Below are positions 28,920 to 37,910 of a stretch of 48,195 nucleotides of DNA, piece by piece (within the stretch, counting starts at the first letter, position 1; every line of letters starts with the position of its first letter). The notes beneath the pieces are model-generated. The model was not told the DNA's origin and made no database searches. It saw only the letters and a program-made list of their open reading frames with translations. The translations under genes and the position numbers were made by a program. Origin of the DNA: Mycolicibacterium komanii (lineage in GTDB: Bacteria; Actinomycetota; Actinomycetes; Mycobacteriales; Mycobacteriaceae); NCBI RefSeq assembly GCF_001050035.1, contig NZ_CVTA01000023.1, positions 1 to 48,195 on the forward strand. The letters run 5' to 3'.

Positions 28920-29548
28920 CCGGCGTCTCTCGCCCACGCCGGCTGGATGAACACACCCTCCGCCTCGACCGTCGGCCCCTCGGCGTCGAGCAGGTACCCC
29001 CGCGCGAACGTCTTGACACCCTCGACCCGCTCGACGCACGCCTCGGCGCGGAGCGGTCCCAGCGGTGTCCCGCGCAGATACCGCAGCGAGATCGTCCCGG
29101 TGAACTTCGGCTTGGTCAGCCCCTCGCTGGCCGCCTCCCCCAGCAGGTGGTCGAGCACCAACGCACAGATGCCGCCGTGCACCCAGCCCGGCGGACCCTC
29201 GTAGGCGCCGCTCAGCGTGAACTCGCTCCAGCACCGACCGTCGTCCTCGTGATGGATGACCATCGGCGGCGCGATCGCATTACGCAGTCCCACAGCCGGA
29301 TTCGCCCACGCCAGCGGGCGTCCGGTCTCCTCGTGGACAACCTGCACGCTGGAGCGCTGCTTGCTCTCCAGAATCTCGGCGACGGCCTCGATCTTCGCCT
29401 GCGCCTGTTCAACGGTGTCCGCGTCGATCTCGGTGTGCAGGCTCGCATAGATCAGCCGACGCACCGCCTCCGTCAGCGGCCCGTAGAGGGCACGCTGTCT
29501 CTCGTACTCCTCGTCGGTGATCACGTCGAACCCGAAGTCCATGCTCAT
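28916..29548 (-). CDS. PaaI-type hotdog thioesterase
   Basis: The protein is 210 residues from ATG 29548; GTG 29578 or ATG 29542 are possible starts, but 29548 has GGATGGG upstream and avoids overlapping glnE. An N-terminal helical extension of about 90 residues precedes the hotdog domain with RCWSEFTLSGAYEGPPGWVH, GGICALVLDHLLGEA and ISLRYLRGTPLGPL. The conserved HGG and Asp in VLDHLLG are the PaaI active-site features. It probably hydrolyses an acyl-CoA. It starts 16 bases after glnE and is coupled to the LLM gene, so both may ride on the glnE transcript. Confidence 0.84.
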   Translation of the reverse strand: MSMDFGFDVITDEEYERQRALYGPLTEAVRRLIYASLHTEIDADTVEQAQAKIEAVAEILESKQRSSVQVVHEETGRPLAWANPAVGLRNAIAPPMVIHHEDDGRCWSEFTLSGAYEGPPGWVHGGICALVLDHLLGEAASEGLTKPKFTGTISLRYLRGTPLGPLRAEACVERVEGVKTFARGYLLDAEGPTVEAEGVFIQPAWARDAG

Positions 29549-29564
29549 CGGCTGTGCCCATCCA

Positions 29565-32531
29565 CTATGTCTCGCCACCGAAAATCTTGCGCACCACGGC
29601 TTTTGCGCGTCTCGTCACCCGCAGGTAGTTGTCGAGGAACTCTCCACCGTCGTCGGTGTCCCAGCCCGCAGCCACCGCGACGGCGTTCAACTGCCGCCCC
29701 GGTCCGGGTAGCTGATCGGTCGGCTTTCCTCGCACCAGCACCAGCGCGTTACGCGCGCTGGTCGCCGTCAGCCATGCCTGCCGCAGCAGCTCGACGTCGC
29801 CCTCGGCGATCAGTTCCGCGGCGCCGATCGCGTTGAGCGACTGCAGCGTCGACGTGTTGTGCAGCGCAGGCACCTTGTGTGCATAACGCAACTGCAGCAG
29901 CTGCACGGTCCATTCGATGTCGGCGAGGCCGCCGCGCCCGAGTTTGGTGTGGGTGTTCGGGTCGGCGCCGCGCGGCAGCCGTTCGGCGTCCACCCGCGCC
30001 TTGATCCGGCGGATCTCCTGCACCGCCTCGGGTGACACGCCGCCGGGTGGGTAGCGGATCTTGTCGATCATCAACAGGAACCGCTCGCCGAGGTCGAGGT
30101 CGCCCGCCACGCGGTGCGCCCGCAGCAGCGCCTGCACCTCCCACGTCTGGACGTAGCGCTGGTAGTAGGCCTGATACGAGGACAGGGTGCGCACCAGCGG
30201 GCCGTTGCGGCCCTCGGGACGCAGGTTCGCGTCGATCTCCAGCGGCGGATCCGAGCTCGGCGTCCCGAGCAGGCCACGCACCTGCTCGGCGATCGTCACC
30301 GACCATTTGACCGCGGCCGATTCCTCAACGCCCTCTTCGGGTTCACACACGAACATCACATCGGCGTCCGAGCCGTAACCCAGCTCGCCGCCGCCCAGCC
30401 GCCCCATGCCGATCACCGCGATGCGGGCCAGCGGACGCCGGTCGGTGGTGTTGGCACGGATGACCGCGTCCAGCGCTGCCTGAAGCACCGCGACCCACAC
30501 CGACGTCAGAGCGCGGCACACCTCGGTGACCTCGAGCATGCCGAGCAGGTCGGCCGACGCGATGCGCGCCAGCTCGCGCCTGCGCAGCGTGCGCGCCGCC
30601 GCGATCGCGCGCTGCGGGTCGGAATACCGTGCGGCCGAAGCGACGAGGGCCCGTGCCACCGCACCGGGTTCGGCGTCGAGCAACTTGGGCCCGTTCGGTC
30701 CGTCGGCGTAGGACTGGATGACCTCCGGTGCCCGCATGAGCAATTCCGGGACGTACGCCGAGGTGCCGAGCACCTGCATGAGGCGCTTGGCGACGGCGCC
30801 CTCGTCGCGCAGCGTCGCCAAGAACCACCGCTGTTCGGACAGCGCATCGCTGATGCGGCGGTAGGACAGCAGCCCCGCATCCGGATCAGGCGTGTCCGAC
30901 AGCCAGTTGAGCAGCGTCGGCAACAGCACCTGCTGAACGCGGCCGCGGCGGGCGCTGCTGCCCGTCAGGGCGGCCAGGTGTGTCAACGCGCTCTGCGGAC
31001 CCTCGTAACCCAGTGCGGCCAGCTGCCGTTCGGCGGCCTTCTGCGTCATACCGTCCGAAATGCTCACCGCCGGTTCGCCGACCGATTCCAGCAGCGGTTG
31101 ATAGAACAGCTTCTCGTGCAGCCGCGACACCCGAAGGCTCTGGCGTTTGAGCTCTTCGCGCAGCACGCCCAGCGAGTCGCGGGTGCCGTCGGGGCGCATG
31201 TGGGCGGCCCGGGCCAGCCAGCGCAACGCCTCGTCGTCGTCTTCATCGGGCAGCAGATGCGTACGCACCAGCCGCTGCAGCTGCAGCCGATGCTCGAGCA
31301 GCCGAAGGAATTCGTAGGACGCGGTGAGGTTGGCGGCGTCGTCGCGTCCGACGTAGCCCCGCTCACCGAGCGCGGCCAGCGCGGCGACCGTCGACGCGAC
31401 GTGCAACCGCTCGTCGTTGCGGCCGTGCACCAATTGCAGTAGCTGCACCGCGAATTCGACGTCGCGCAGCCCGCCGGTGCCGAGCTTGATCTCCCGCGAC
31501 CGCTGACCGGCGGGCACCAGTTCCTCGACCCGCCTGCGCATGGCCTGCACCTCGGAGACGAAATCCTCGCGCTCGCAGGCCGTCCACACCATCGGCATCA
31601 CGGCGTCGATGTAGGCCTGCCCCAGCTCCAGGTCACCCGCGGCCGGTCGCGCCTTCATCAACGCCTGGAACTCCCACGTCTTGGCCCACCGCTGGTAGTA
31701 GGCGACGTGCGAGTCCAGCGTGCGCACCAGCTGGCCGTGTTTGCCTTCGGGCCGCAGCGCCGCGTCGACCTCGAAGAAGGCGTCGGCGGCGAACCGCATC
31801 ATCTCGCCCGCCACCCGCGTCGCCAACGCGTCGGCGGGTTCGGCGACGAAGATGACGTCGACGTCGCTGACGTAGTTCAGTTCGCGCGCACCGCATTTGC
31901 CCATCGCGATGATCGCGATCCGGGGCGGAGAATCACCGGCCGTCGTCTTGATCGCGAGGTGTAGCGCGGCGGACAGGGCCGCGTCGGCGAGGTCCGACAG
32001 GTGCTCGCCGACCGTCGAAAAGGGCAGGACCGGTTCGTTCTCGACCGTCGGCGCCAGGTCCAGGCTCGCCAGCACCAGCAGCCGGTCGCGGTAGAGCTTG
32101 CGCAGCGGCTGCAGCGCCGTCGACGTGTCGGATGATTCGTCGGCCTGCGCGACGAACATCTCGCGCAAGGCGTCCGCGGACGGCAACGTGACATCGCCGG
32201 CGAGCAGCCGCCAGTTCTCCGGGTTCGCGATGATGTGGTCGCCGAGGGCCAGCGAGGAGCCGAACACGCTGAACAGCCGGCCCCGCAGGCTCCGGTCGGT
32301 GAGCAGCGCGCGGTTGAGTTCGTCCCAGTCATCGCCGAGGGCTTCGGCGAGCCGCACCATCAAGCGCAGCGCGGTGTCGGCGTCTGGTGCGCGCGACAAC
32401 GACCACAGAAGCTCGACGTGGCCGTCGGTGTTCCAGCCCAGCCGATCGAGATCCGCGGGCGCGGTGGGCTCGACGAGACCCAGCCGGCCGACGCTCGGCA
32501 GCTTCGGACGCTGCGTCGCTGGTTTGGCCAC
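29565..32531 (-). CDS. glnE: Bifunctional glutamine synthetase adenylyltransferase/deadenylylase
   Basis: The 988-residue protein has two nucleotidyltransferase halves. The N-terminal deadenylylase site is [20 protein letters not shown] near residue 210; the C-terminal adenylylating site is [20 protein letters not shown] near residue 705. Each is followed by a helical GlnE domain containing [22 protein letters not shown] and [17 protein letters not shown]. It adds or removes AMP on Tyr406 of GlnA1. The GTG at 32531 has a TACCTT box six bases upstream and no Shine-Dalgarno. It is 53 bases downstream of glnA2 and so may be transcribed both alone and with it. Length is close to Rv2221c. Confidence 0.96.
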   Translation of the reverse strand: MAKPATQRPKLPSVGRLGLVEPTAPADLDRLGWNTDGHVELLWSLSRAPDADTALRLMVRLAEALGDDWDELNRALLTDRSLRGRLFSVFGSSLALGDHIIANPENWRLLAGDVTLPSADALREMFVAQADESSDTSTALQPLRKLYRDRLLVLASLDLAPTVENEPVLPFSTVGEHLSDLADAALSAALHLAIKTTAGDSPPRIAIIAMGKCGARELNYVSDVDVIFVAEPADALATRVAGEMMRFAADAFFEVDAALRPEGKHGQLVRTLDSHVAYYQRWAKTWEFQALMKARPAAGDLELGQAYIDAVMPMVWTACEREDFVSEVQAMRRRVEELVPAGQRSREIKLGTGGLRDVEFAVQLLQLVHGRNDERLHVASTVAALAALGERGYVGRDDAANLTASYEFLRLLEHRLQLQRLVRTHLLPDEDDDEALRWLARAAHMRPDGTRDSLGVLREELKRQSLRVSRLHEKLFYQPLLESVGEPAVSISDGMTQKAAERQLAALGYEGPQSALTHLAALTGSSARRGRVQQVLLPTLLNWLSDTPDPDAGLLSYRRISDALSEQRWFLATLRDEGAVAKRLMQVLGTSAYVPELLMRAPEVIQSYADGPNGPKLLDAEPGAVARALVASAARYSDPQRAIAAARTLRRRELARIASADLLGMLEVTEVCRALTSVWVAVLQAALDAVIRANTTDRRPLARIAVIGMGRLGGGELGYGSDADVMFVCEPEEGVEESAAVKWSVTIAEQVRGLLGTPSSDPPLEIDANLRPEGRNGPLVRTLSSYQAYYQRYVQTWEVQALLRAHRVAGDLDLGERFLLMIDKIRYPPGGVSPEAVQEIRRIKARVDAERLPRGADPNTHTKLGRGGLADIEWTVQLLQLRYAHKVPALHNTSTLQSLNAIGAAELIAEGDVELLRQAWLTATSARNALVLVRGKPTDQLPGPGRQLNAVAVAAGWDTDDGGEFLDNYLRVTRRAKAVVRKIFGGET

Positions 32532-32537
32532 GCCTAA

Positions 32538-32543
32538 AAGGTA
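32538..32543 (-). promoter_or_regulatory. -10 box of a leaderless glnE promoter
   Basis: Minus-strand TACCTT, six bases, GTG, inside the 53-bp glnA2-glnE gap. Confidence 0.55.
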
Positions 32544-32584
32544 GCGCAGCGCCTATGTCGGCTAAGCACCTACAGAGTCCCGCC

Positions 32585-33925
32585 TTACAGAGACAGGTAG
32601 GCCTTCAGCTCGAACGGCGTGACGTGGCTGCGGTAGTTCTCCCACTCCGCGCGCTTGTTGCGCAGGAAGTAGTCGAAGACGTGCTCGCCCAATGCCTCCG
32701 CAACCAGCTCGGAGTTCTCCATCTCGGTGAGCGCGACGCCGAGGCTGCCGGGCAGCTCCTTGTAGCCCATCGCGCTGCGCTCCTCGGGAGTGAGCGTCCA
32801 GACGTTGTCTTCGGCCTCCGGCGCCAGCACGTAGTTCTTCTCGATGCCGCGCAGACCCGCGGCCAGCAGCACCGCGAACGTCAGGTACGGATTGCACGCC
32901 GAGTCGGGGCTGCGCACCTCGACGCGCCGCGACGACGCCTTCCTGGGTGTGTACATCGGGACGCGCACCAGCGCCGAGCGGTTCGCCGCGCCCCAGGACG
33001 CCGCCGTCGGCGCCTCGCCGCCGTGCACGAGGCGTTTGTAGGAGTTGACCCACTGGTTGGTGACGGCGCTGATCTCCTTGGCGTGCTCGAGGATTCCGGC
33101 GATGAACGACTTGGCGACGTCGGAGAGCTGCAGCGGGTCGTCGGGGCTGTGGAAGGCGTTGGTGTCGCCCTCGAACAAGCTCATGTGCGTGTGCATGGCC
33201 GAGCCAGGGTGCTCGGCGAACGGCTTCGGCATGAACGACGCCCGTACGCCGTCGCCGAGCGCGACCTCCTTGACGACGTAGCGGAACGTCATCACGTTGT
33301 CGGCCATCGACAGCGCGTCGGCGTAGCGCAGGTCGATCTCCTGCTGGCCGGGTGCGCCCTCGTGGTGGCTGAACTCTACGGAGATGCCCATCTGCTCCAG
33401 CGCGTCGATGGCGTGCCTGCGGAAGTTGGGCGCCGAATCGTGCACGGCTTGGTCGAAGTAGCCGCCGTTGTCGGCGGGCACGGGCGGGGTGCCGTCGTCC
33501 TCGCCGGGCTTGAGCAGGAAGAACTCGATCTCGGGGTGCACGTAGCAGGAGAAGCCGAGGTCGCTGGCCTTGGCCAGTTGCCTGCGCAGCACGTGGCGCG
33601 AGTCCGCCCACGACGGCGAGCCGTCGGGCATCGTGATGTCGCAGAACATCCGCGCCGAATGGTGTCGGCCCGAGCCGTCGGCCCACGGCAGCACCTGGAA
33701 GGTGGACGGGTCGGGACGGGCCACCATGTCGGCTTCCGACACCCGGGCGAAGCCCTCGATGGACGAGCCGTCGAACCCGATACCCTCTTCGAACGCGCCC
33801 TCGAGTTCGGCGGGGGCGATGGCGACCGACTTCAGGTATCCGAGCACGTCGGTGAACCACAACCGGACGAAGCGGATGTCACGTTCCTCCAGCGTGCGCA
33901 GGACGAATTCCTTCTGCCGATCCAT
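32585..33925 (-). CDS. glnA2: Second type I glutamine synthetase GlnA2 (adenylylation Tyr replaced)
   Basis: The 446-residue glutamine synthetase has RFVRLWFTDVLGYLKSVAIA, GFDGSSIEGFARVSEADM, HPEIEFFLL, EFSHHEGAPGQQEIDLRYAD, GSAMHTHMSLFEGD and NRSALVRVP. The segment matching the GlnA1 [10 protein letters not shown] loop reads DNVWTLTPEE, with Trp376 where the modified Tyr would be, so GlnE should not adenylylate it. It is shorter than GlnA1, as expected for the GSI-alpha type, and matches Rv2222c. The ATG has a TACGCT box six bases upstream and a GlnR-like site beyond that. It is the first gene of glnA2-glnE. Confidence 0.95.
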   Translation of the reverse strand: MDRQKEFVLRTLEERDIRFVRLWFTDVLGYLKSVAIAPAELEGAFEEGIGFDGSSIEGFARVSEADMVARPDPSTFQVLPWADGSGRHHSARMFCDITMPDGSPSWADSRHVLRRQLAKASDLGFSCYVHPEIEFFLLKPGEDDGTPPVPADNGGYFDQAVHDSAPNFRRHAIDALEQMGISVEFSHHEGAPGQQEIDLRYADALSMADNVMTFRYVVKEVALGDGVRASFMPKPFAEHPGSAMHTHMSLFEGDTNAFHSPDDPLQLSDVAKSFIAGILEHAKEISAVTNQWVNSYKRLVHGGEAPTAASWGAANRSALVRVPMYTPRKASSRRVEVRSPDSACNPYLTFAVLLAAGLRGIEKNYVLAPEAEDNVWTLTPEERSAMGYKELPGSLGVALTEMENSELVAEALGEHVFDYFLRNKRAEWENYRSHVTPFELKAYLSL

Positions 33926-33931
33926 GACCGC

Positions 33932-33937
33932 AGCGTA
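33932..33937 (-). promoter_or_regulatory. -10 box of a leaderless glnA2 promoter
   Basis: Minus-strand TACGCT, six bases (GCGGTC), ATG. The GlnR-like site begins 10 bases upstream, over the -35 position. Confidence 0.6.
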
Positions 33938-33947
33938 GGCACCGGCT

Positions 33948-33963
33948 GTTAATTCCGTGTTAC
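33948..33963 (-). promoter_or_regulatory. Putative GlnR box upstream of glnA2
   Basis: On the minus strand GTAAC, six bases, TTAAC; it also fits AC-N9-AC. It overlaps a perfect 6-1-6 palindrome (CCGTGT-T-ACACGG, 33955-33967). It covers the -35 region, so binding could either repress or recruit polymerase. Confidence 0.5.
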
Positions 33964-33984
33964 ACGGTGGCTGCGTTTGCTCGG

Positions 33985-35181
33985 TCACCAGATGCGGCGC
34001 AGCTGGGCTCCGGTGCGACGGTGTAGCAATTGGGCTCGGCGCTCCTGGGAGGTGAGCACCTCGGTGCCCGCCGGGAGGTGGTCGAGCACGTCGGCGACCG
34101 GCACTTTCGTGACCGTGACGTCGGGAAACTCGTCGGCCTTGTAGAAGCGCGCCTGCAGGATCCCCCACGGCCAGTCGGCCTTGTCGAGCCAGTTGTGCAC
34201 GCCGGGGTCGCGCTTGGAGACCACGCCGCGAAACCAGCCGTCGGGGTCGATCCGCGCCTGGGTGTCGTTCAGGCTGGACTGGCGGTTCACCCAGTCGACG
34301 GTCGAGAAGCGGTCGTCGGCCACCAGGATCTGCCAGTAGTAGCAGTCGGCCGGCACCGGAAACTCGACGACCAGCGCCTCGTCGTCGGCGATCTGATGTA
34401 TGCCGTCGTAATAGGCCTGCTTGGTCGCCAGGCCGCCACCCTGCTGGATCCACTGGGACCGCAGCAGCACGTTGAAGCCGTGGTGCTCCCGGTAGTACCG
34501 GACGAGCTCCATGTCGAAGTCGATCATCCCCTTGATCCAGTCGCCCAGTTCGGAGAACCGGCGCGCGATCTCGGCCGGCGACATGTCCTCGCCGCCGTCG
34601 TCGAGGCGGTTGATCGCGACCTGCGCGTCGATCTCGGTGTTCCAGTCGCAGGCGCACTTGCGCATCAGCAGCTTGCCGACCTCGGGATTGAGCGGCCACC
34701 AGTCGCCGTCGTATCCCTCGGGGCGTACGACGGACATGATCACCCGGAAGGTGCCGTCCTCGGCGATCGTCAGGTCGTCCAGGTCGTGGGTGATGGCCTG
34801 GAACTTCATCTGCCGCTCGACGCCCTGAAGGCTCTTCATCATTCCCGGCGCCTGCTGCGTCACCTCGACGAACCGCACGGTTCCGCGGCGGCCGGTCAGC
34901 TCGTACACACCGGAGCCGTCGACCTCGGCGGACAGGTAGACGTAGTCCGGGTTGGGCCCGCCCTGGTTGCAGGCGTAGTTCCACAGCGGCATGAACACCG
35001 GACGCCGGGAATCGGTGTAGACGTGGCAGAGGTAGCCGCACGCGAGGATCGACAGCGCGAGCTTGTTCATGTCCTGGATCTCGGCCTCGGAGGCGCCGTC
35101 GGGTCGCCACGTCGCCAGCAGGTGGTCGGCGACTCCCTTGAGCGCCTCCATCTGCGTGTCCCAGCTGGGCAGGGTGGTCAT
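33985..35181 (-). CDS. DUF1214-type conserved protein
   Basis: The 398-residue protein has no signal peptide or membrane helix. The middle contains PVFMPLWNYACNQGGPNPDY and VRFVEVTQQAPGMMKSL. The C-terminal part has the DUF1214 pattern: YYWQILVADDRFSTVDWVNR, DPDGWFRGVVSKRDPGVHNW, WGILQARFYKADEFPDVTV. The mid-domain WNTEIDAQVAINRLDD and GDWIKGMIDFDMELVRYYRE are not family motifs I know. Function is unknown. It starts 12 bases after the sulfotransferase gene, forming a three-gene operon with it and the epimerase. The family assignment rests on recalled motifs. Confidence 0.7.
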   Translation of the reverse strand: MTTLPSWDTQMEALKGVADHLLATWRPDGASEAEIQDMNKLALSILACGYLCHVYTDSRRPVFMPLWNYACNQGGPNPDYVYLSAEVDGSGVYELTGRRGTVRFVEVTQQAPGMMKSLQGVERQMKFQAITHDLDDLTIAEDGTFRVIMSVVRPEGYDGDWWPLNPEVGKLLMRKCACDWNTEIDAQVAINRLDDGGEDMSPAEIARRFSELGDWIKGMIDFDMELVRYYREHHGFNVLLRSQWIQQGGGLATKQAYYDGIHQIADDEALVVEFPVPADCYYWQILVADDRFSTVDWVNRQSSLNDTQARIDPDGWFRGVVSKRDPGVHNWLDKADWPWGILQARFYKADEFPDVTVTKVPVADVLDHLPAGTEVLTSQERRAQLLHRRTGAQLRRIW

Positions 35182-35193
35182 ACGCGAGCCTCC

Positions 35194-36339
35194 TCAGGCC
35201 TCCACGGCCACGTCGAAGTGACGGATGTAGAACTCGTAGTCCGAGCGGATCTCGTCGACGGAGAGGCCGAACTGTTCCGCGGTGTAGGAGTGCCTGCCCT
35301 TGGCGCCCACCGCGTTGGCGTCCTGCCAGGCGAATATCGTTTGCGCGACATCGGGTTTGAGCTCCAGCCCGAGCCAGTCGTAGACGCGGCGCACCGTACC
35401 CCGCGGATCGGCCACCAGCTCGCGGTGATGCACGTCGAGGAAGCGATCCTCGCCGATGCGGGCGCGTTCGGCGATGGCGCGCTCCATGCCCTCACGCAGA
35501 TGCCGGCTCACCTCGCGGCCGAGCGCGCTCACGTCCCGCTCCCCCGCCGCGGGCGGGAAGATCGTCGACACCAGGCTGGTGTAGGACGGTACGACCTTGG
35601 CCGGGTCGCGGTGCGTCATCACGAACCGCACGTCCGGATAGGCCACGGCGAGCGCCTCGAGGTGGACCTTGTGATGCGGCGCCTTGAACAGCCACAGCTG
35701 CGGTGGGCACCGCGATCCGAGCAGCTTCACCACCCTGCGGTGGTAGGCGTACGTCGCGGTCAGATCGGCGCGCCGCCACCACGATCGGTACCCCGCCACC
35801 GGCAGCGTCATCTGCTGGCCGTGAAACGCCATCCCGAGGATCTCGGTGTCCTCCATGGTCGCGTCGACCTCGAAGATGTGCATGGCGGCCTGGGCGGCGG
35901 GACGCTCCTCGTGCATCCGGATGAATGCCTGCCTGCGCGGGTCGTCGGCCTCGCCGCCGGCCAGCGGCGGTGGAACGGGTTGGTACTGCTCCCATCCGCG
36001 CAGGCACCGGAACTGCGGGTCGAGCGACAACATGTCGGCCAGCGCGGTGGTTCCGGTGCGCGGCAACCCGTTGATGTCGACGGGCCCCTCGATGACGACG
36101 TCCTCGACCTCGGGATGTTCGCGGTAGTGGGCCTCGATCTCGAGGCGATTGACCAGCCTGCGGCGCAGATCGCCGATGACGGCGGCATCGGTGGCCGGGT
36201 CCAGATCGCCGTCGCGTTCCAGGCTTTCCAGCAGGACGGCCAGCCCTTCGCGGAAGTCGCCGGGCCCGAAGTCGGTGTGGCCCGCTTCGACGACCGCCTC
36301 GTCGAGCAGTTGTTGTGGCTGCGGATAGCGCATGCCCAT
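35194..36339 (-). CDS. PAPS-dependent sulfotransferase (Sulfotransfer_3 type)
   Basis: The 381-residue protein has the 5'-phosphosulfate loop GLPRTGTT at residues 91-98 and the 3'-phosphate motif RFVMTHRDPAKVVPSYTSLV, both needed for PAPS binding. Helical segments with HIFEVDATMEDTEILGMAFH and WLFKAPHHKVHLEALAVAYP are typical of actinobacterial Sulfotransfer_3 proteins. The acceptor is unknown; lipids, carbohydrates or sterols are possible. The ATG at 36337-36339 overlaps the epimerase stop by one base, so translation is coupled. ATG 36333 is a slightly shorter alternative. Confidence 0.85.
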   Translation of the reverse strand: MGMRYPQPQQLLDEAVVEAGHTDFGPGDFREGLAVLLESLERDGDLDPATDAAVIGDLRRRLVNRLEIEAHYREHPEVEDVVIEGPVDINGLPRTGTTALADMLSLDPQFRCLRGWEQYQPVPPPLAGGEADDPRRQAFIRMHEERPAAQAAMHIFEVDATMEDTEILGMAFHGQQMTLPVAGYRSWWRRADLTATYAYHRRVVKLLGSRCPPQLWLFKAPHHKVHLEALAVAYPDVRFVMTHRDPAKVVPSYTSLVSTIFPPAAGERDVSALGREVSRHLREGMERAIAERARIGEDRFLDVHHRELVADPRGTVRRVYDWLGLELKPDVAQTIFAWQDANAVGAKGRHSYTAEQFGLSVDEIRSDYEFYIRHFDVAVEA

Positions 36340-37253
36340 CAGCTCTTCACGCGGTCGGGATAGTGGTGAGCGACCATGGCGCGGAACCCGTCTCGCCAGT
36401 CGACCGTGCAGGGTCCGGTGATCGCCGTGCGCTTGGTGTGGTCGCCGACGGACCCGACGGACGCGCCGGGAACGGGTCGCACCTCCACCCGCGGGGTCAC
36501 GCCGAGGAGCTCGCCGAAGTAGGCACACCACTGCTGGACGCTGACCGGGGTGTCGCCGGCGAAGTTGACGATGGTGGCGGGCGCACTCGCCGCGTCGAGT
36601 AACGCCGGGATCTGGGCGTTGATGTCGTCGTAGTGAATGGGGCTGTACGGCAACGGGTCCCAGCGGGCGACGACGGGTTGGCCCTCGGCGATGGCCTGCA
36701 GATGCCACAGCGGCAGGCCGCCGCGATCTCCGTAGGCGCTGCCCATCCGGGCGATGGTGGTCGGTATGCCGAACTCGCGAGCGCAGTACCGCGCGACGGC
36801 CTCCTCGGCGATCTTGACGATCGAATACGGTTGCGGGCTAGGCAATCCGGCGTCGCCGATCGGGTCGTCCTCGCGGAAGGGATGCCAGGGGTCGGGGTGG
36901 GGTTTGTACACGGTGACCGTCGACATCACCAGCGCGGCCTTCACCGCACGACAGTGCGACAGCAGCAGCCCGGTTCCCTCGGCATTGACCCGCAGACCCT
37001 GCTCGTAGTCTTCGCCGAAGTCGGCAGCGATGTGTAGGAGATAGGTGAAATCTGTTGGCAAATCGGCGAAGTCACCGACACCAAGGTCGACGCGACGGGT
37101 GGTCACGCCCAGCGCCTCGACCTCCTCGCGCGCATCAGGATCCGAGAACCTGGCGATGCCCCACACCTCGTTGTCGCGTGCGAGCGTCTCGGCGACGCCG
37201 TAAGCGATCCGGCCTGCCGGTCCCGTGATGAGAACCCGTTCCCCGCTCAGCAT
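36339..37253 (-). CDS. Extended SDR / NAD-dependent epimerase-dehydratase
   Basis: The 304-residue protein begins RVLITGPAGRIAYGVAETLA with the NAD(P) Gly motif. It has LLHIAADFGEDYEQGLRVNA, VMSTVTVYKPHP with the active-site Ser/Thr, and YSIVK at residues 143-147 as the catalytic Tyr-Lys. SAYGDRGGLPLWHL and PIHYDDINAQIPALL are typical of sugar-nucleotide or 3-beta-hydroxysteroid dehydrogenase-like SDRs. The substrate is unknown. It is the first gene of the epimerase-sulfotransferase-DUF1214 operon, starts at ATG 37253, and is divergent from the VOC gene with only 26 bases between starts. Confidence 0.85.
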   Translation of the reverse strand: MLSGERVLITGPAGRIAYGVAETLARDNEVWGIARFSDPDAREEVEALGVTTRRVDLGVGDFADLPTDFTYLLHIAADFGEDYEQGLRVNAEGTGLLLSHCRAVKAALVMSTVTVYKPHPDPWHPFREDDPIGDAGLPSPQPYSIVKIAEEAVARYCAREFGIPTTIARMGSAYGDRGGLPLWHLQAIAEGQPVVARWDPLPYSPIHYDDINAQIPALLDAASAPATIVNFAGDTPVSVQQWCAYFGELLGVTPRVEVRPVPGASVGSVGDHTKRTAITGPCTVDWRDGFRAMVAHHYPDRVKS

Positions 37254-37279
37254 CGCGCGGCCGTGCCATGATCGTGGGT

Positions 37280-37876
37280 ATGGATCTCTTCGAACAGCCG
37301 TGGCCCGAAGGGGATTATCGATTCTTCCAACTCGGCCACGTTGTCGACGACGTACTCGAAGCCGCGGCGGGTTGGGCGCGGGTGTTCGGGGTCGGGCCGT
37401 TCCACGTGTTGCCCGTCGTCGATCAGGAGACCGATTACAGAGGCGAGATCCGCACGGTCCGAATCCAGGTCGCGGTCGCGCAGGCCGGCCCGGTGCAGAT
37501 CGAGTTGATTCAGCAGCACTGCCAGACCCCGAGCATCTATTCCGAGTGGAGTCGCGGCGGAACGAGTTCGTTTCATCAGATCGCTACGGTGACAAACGAT
37601 TTCGATGCCAAGACGGCACACTTCGCGTCGCTGGGATATCCGGTCGCCGCACAAGGCATCGGCAGTGGTTTCCGCGTGGCCTATATCGACACGGTGGCCG
37701 ACTTCGGGTTCTACACCGAGGTGGTCGACGCCCCGCCCACCTTCCTCGACCACGTCCGGCGCATCTCCGAGACCTGCGCCGAATGGGACGGCAGCGACCC
37801 GGTGCGCATCATGGCCCGCGACGGCTACCGGGTGCCGGAGGATTCCAGGGGCCACCCCGGGACTCTAAAGTCTTAG
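37280..37876 (+). CDS. VOC (glyoxalase-like) protein
   Basis: The protein is 198 residues from ATG 37280, or 202 from ATG 37268. I prefer 37280 because the conserved part begins MDLFEQPWPEGDYRFFQLGH and a CATGAT -10-like box lies seven bases upstream. It has two beta-alpha-beta-beta modules of the vicinal oxygen chelate fold: HVVDDVLEAAAGWARVFGVG and SFHQIATVTNDFDAKTAHFA, with YIDTVADFGFYTEVVDAP near the end. His/Glu metal ligands are plausible (QLGHVV, QIELIQQ, FHQIA, YTEVV). This resembles Glyoxalase_4 proteins; the substrate is unknown. It reads divergently from the epimerase. Confidence 0.82.
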   Translation: MDLFEQPWPEGDYRFFQLGHVVDDVLEAAAGWARVFGVGPFHVLPVVDQETDYRGEIRTVRIQVAVAQAGPVQIELIQQHCQTPSIYSEWSRGGTSSFHQIATVTNDFDAKTAHFASLGYPVAAQGIGSGFRVAYIDTVADFGFYTEVVDAPPTFLDHVRRISETCAEWDGSDPVRIMARDGYRVPEDSRGHPGTLKS

Positions 37877-37878
37877 AG
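37863..37878. other. Small inverted repeat at the VOC gene stop
   Basis: CTCTAA-AGTC-TTAGAG: a 6-bp stem with a 4-base loop that includes the VOC stop codon, 33 bases before tesB. It could be a weak terminator or an operator. Confidence 0.35.
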
Positions 37879-37910
37879 ACAACGGGGCAAGCATCTGGCA
37901 GGATCCATCC

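Noticed and set aside
34030..36363. Very long open frame (777 codons) on the plus strand
   Set aside because: It lies opposite the DUF1214, sulfotransferase and epimerase genes, whose motifs are clear; its own translation is Arg/Val/Leu-biased with no motif, as expected for a shadow frame in high-GC DNA.
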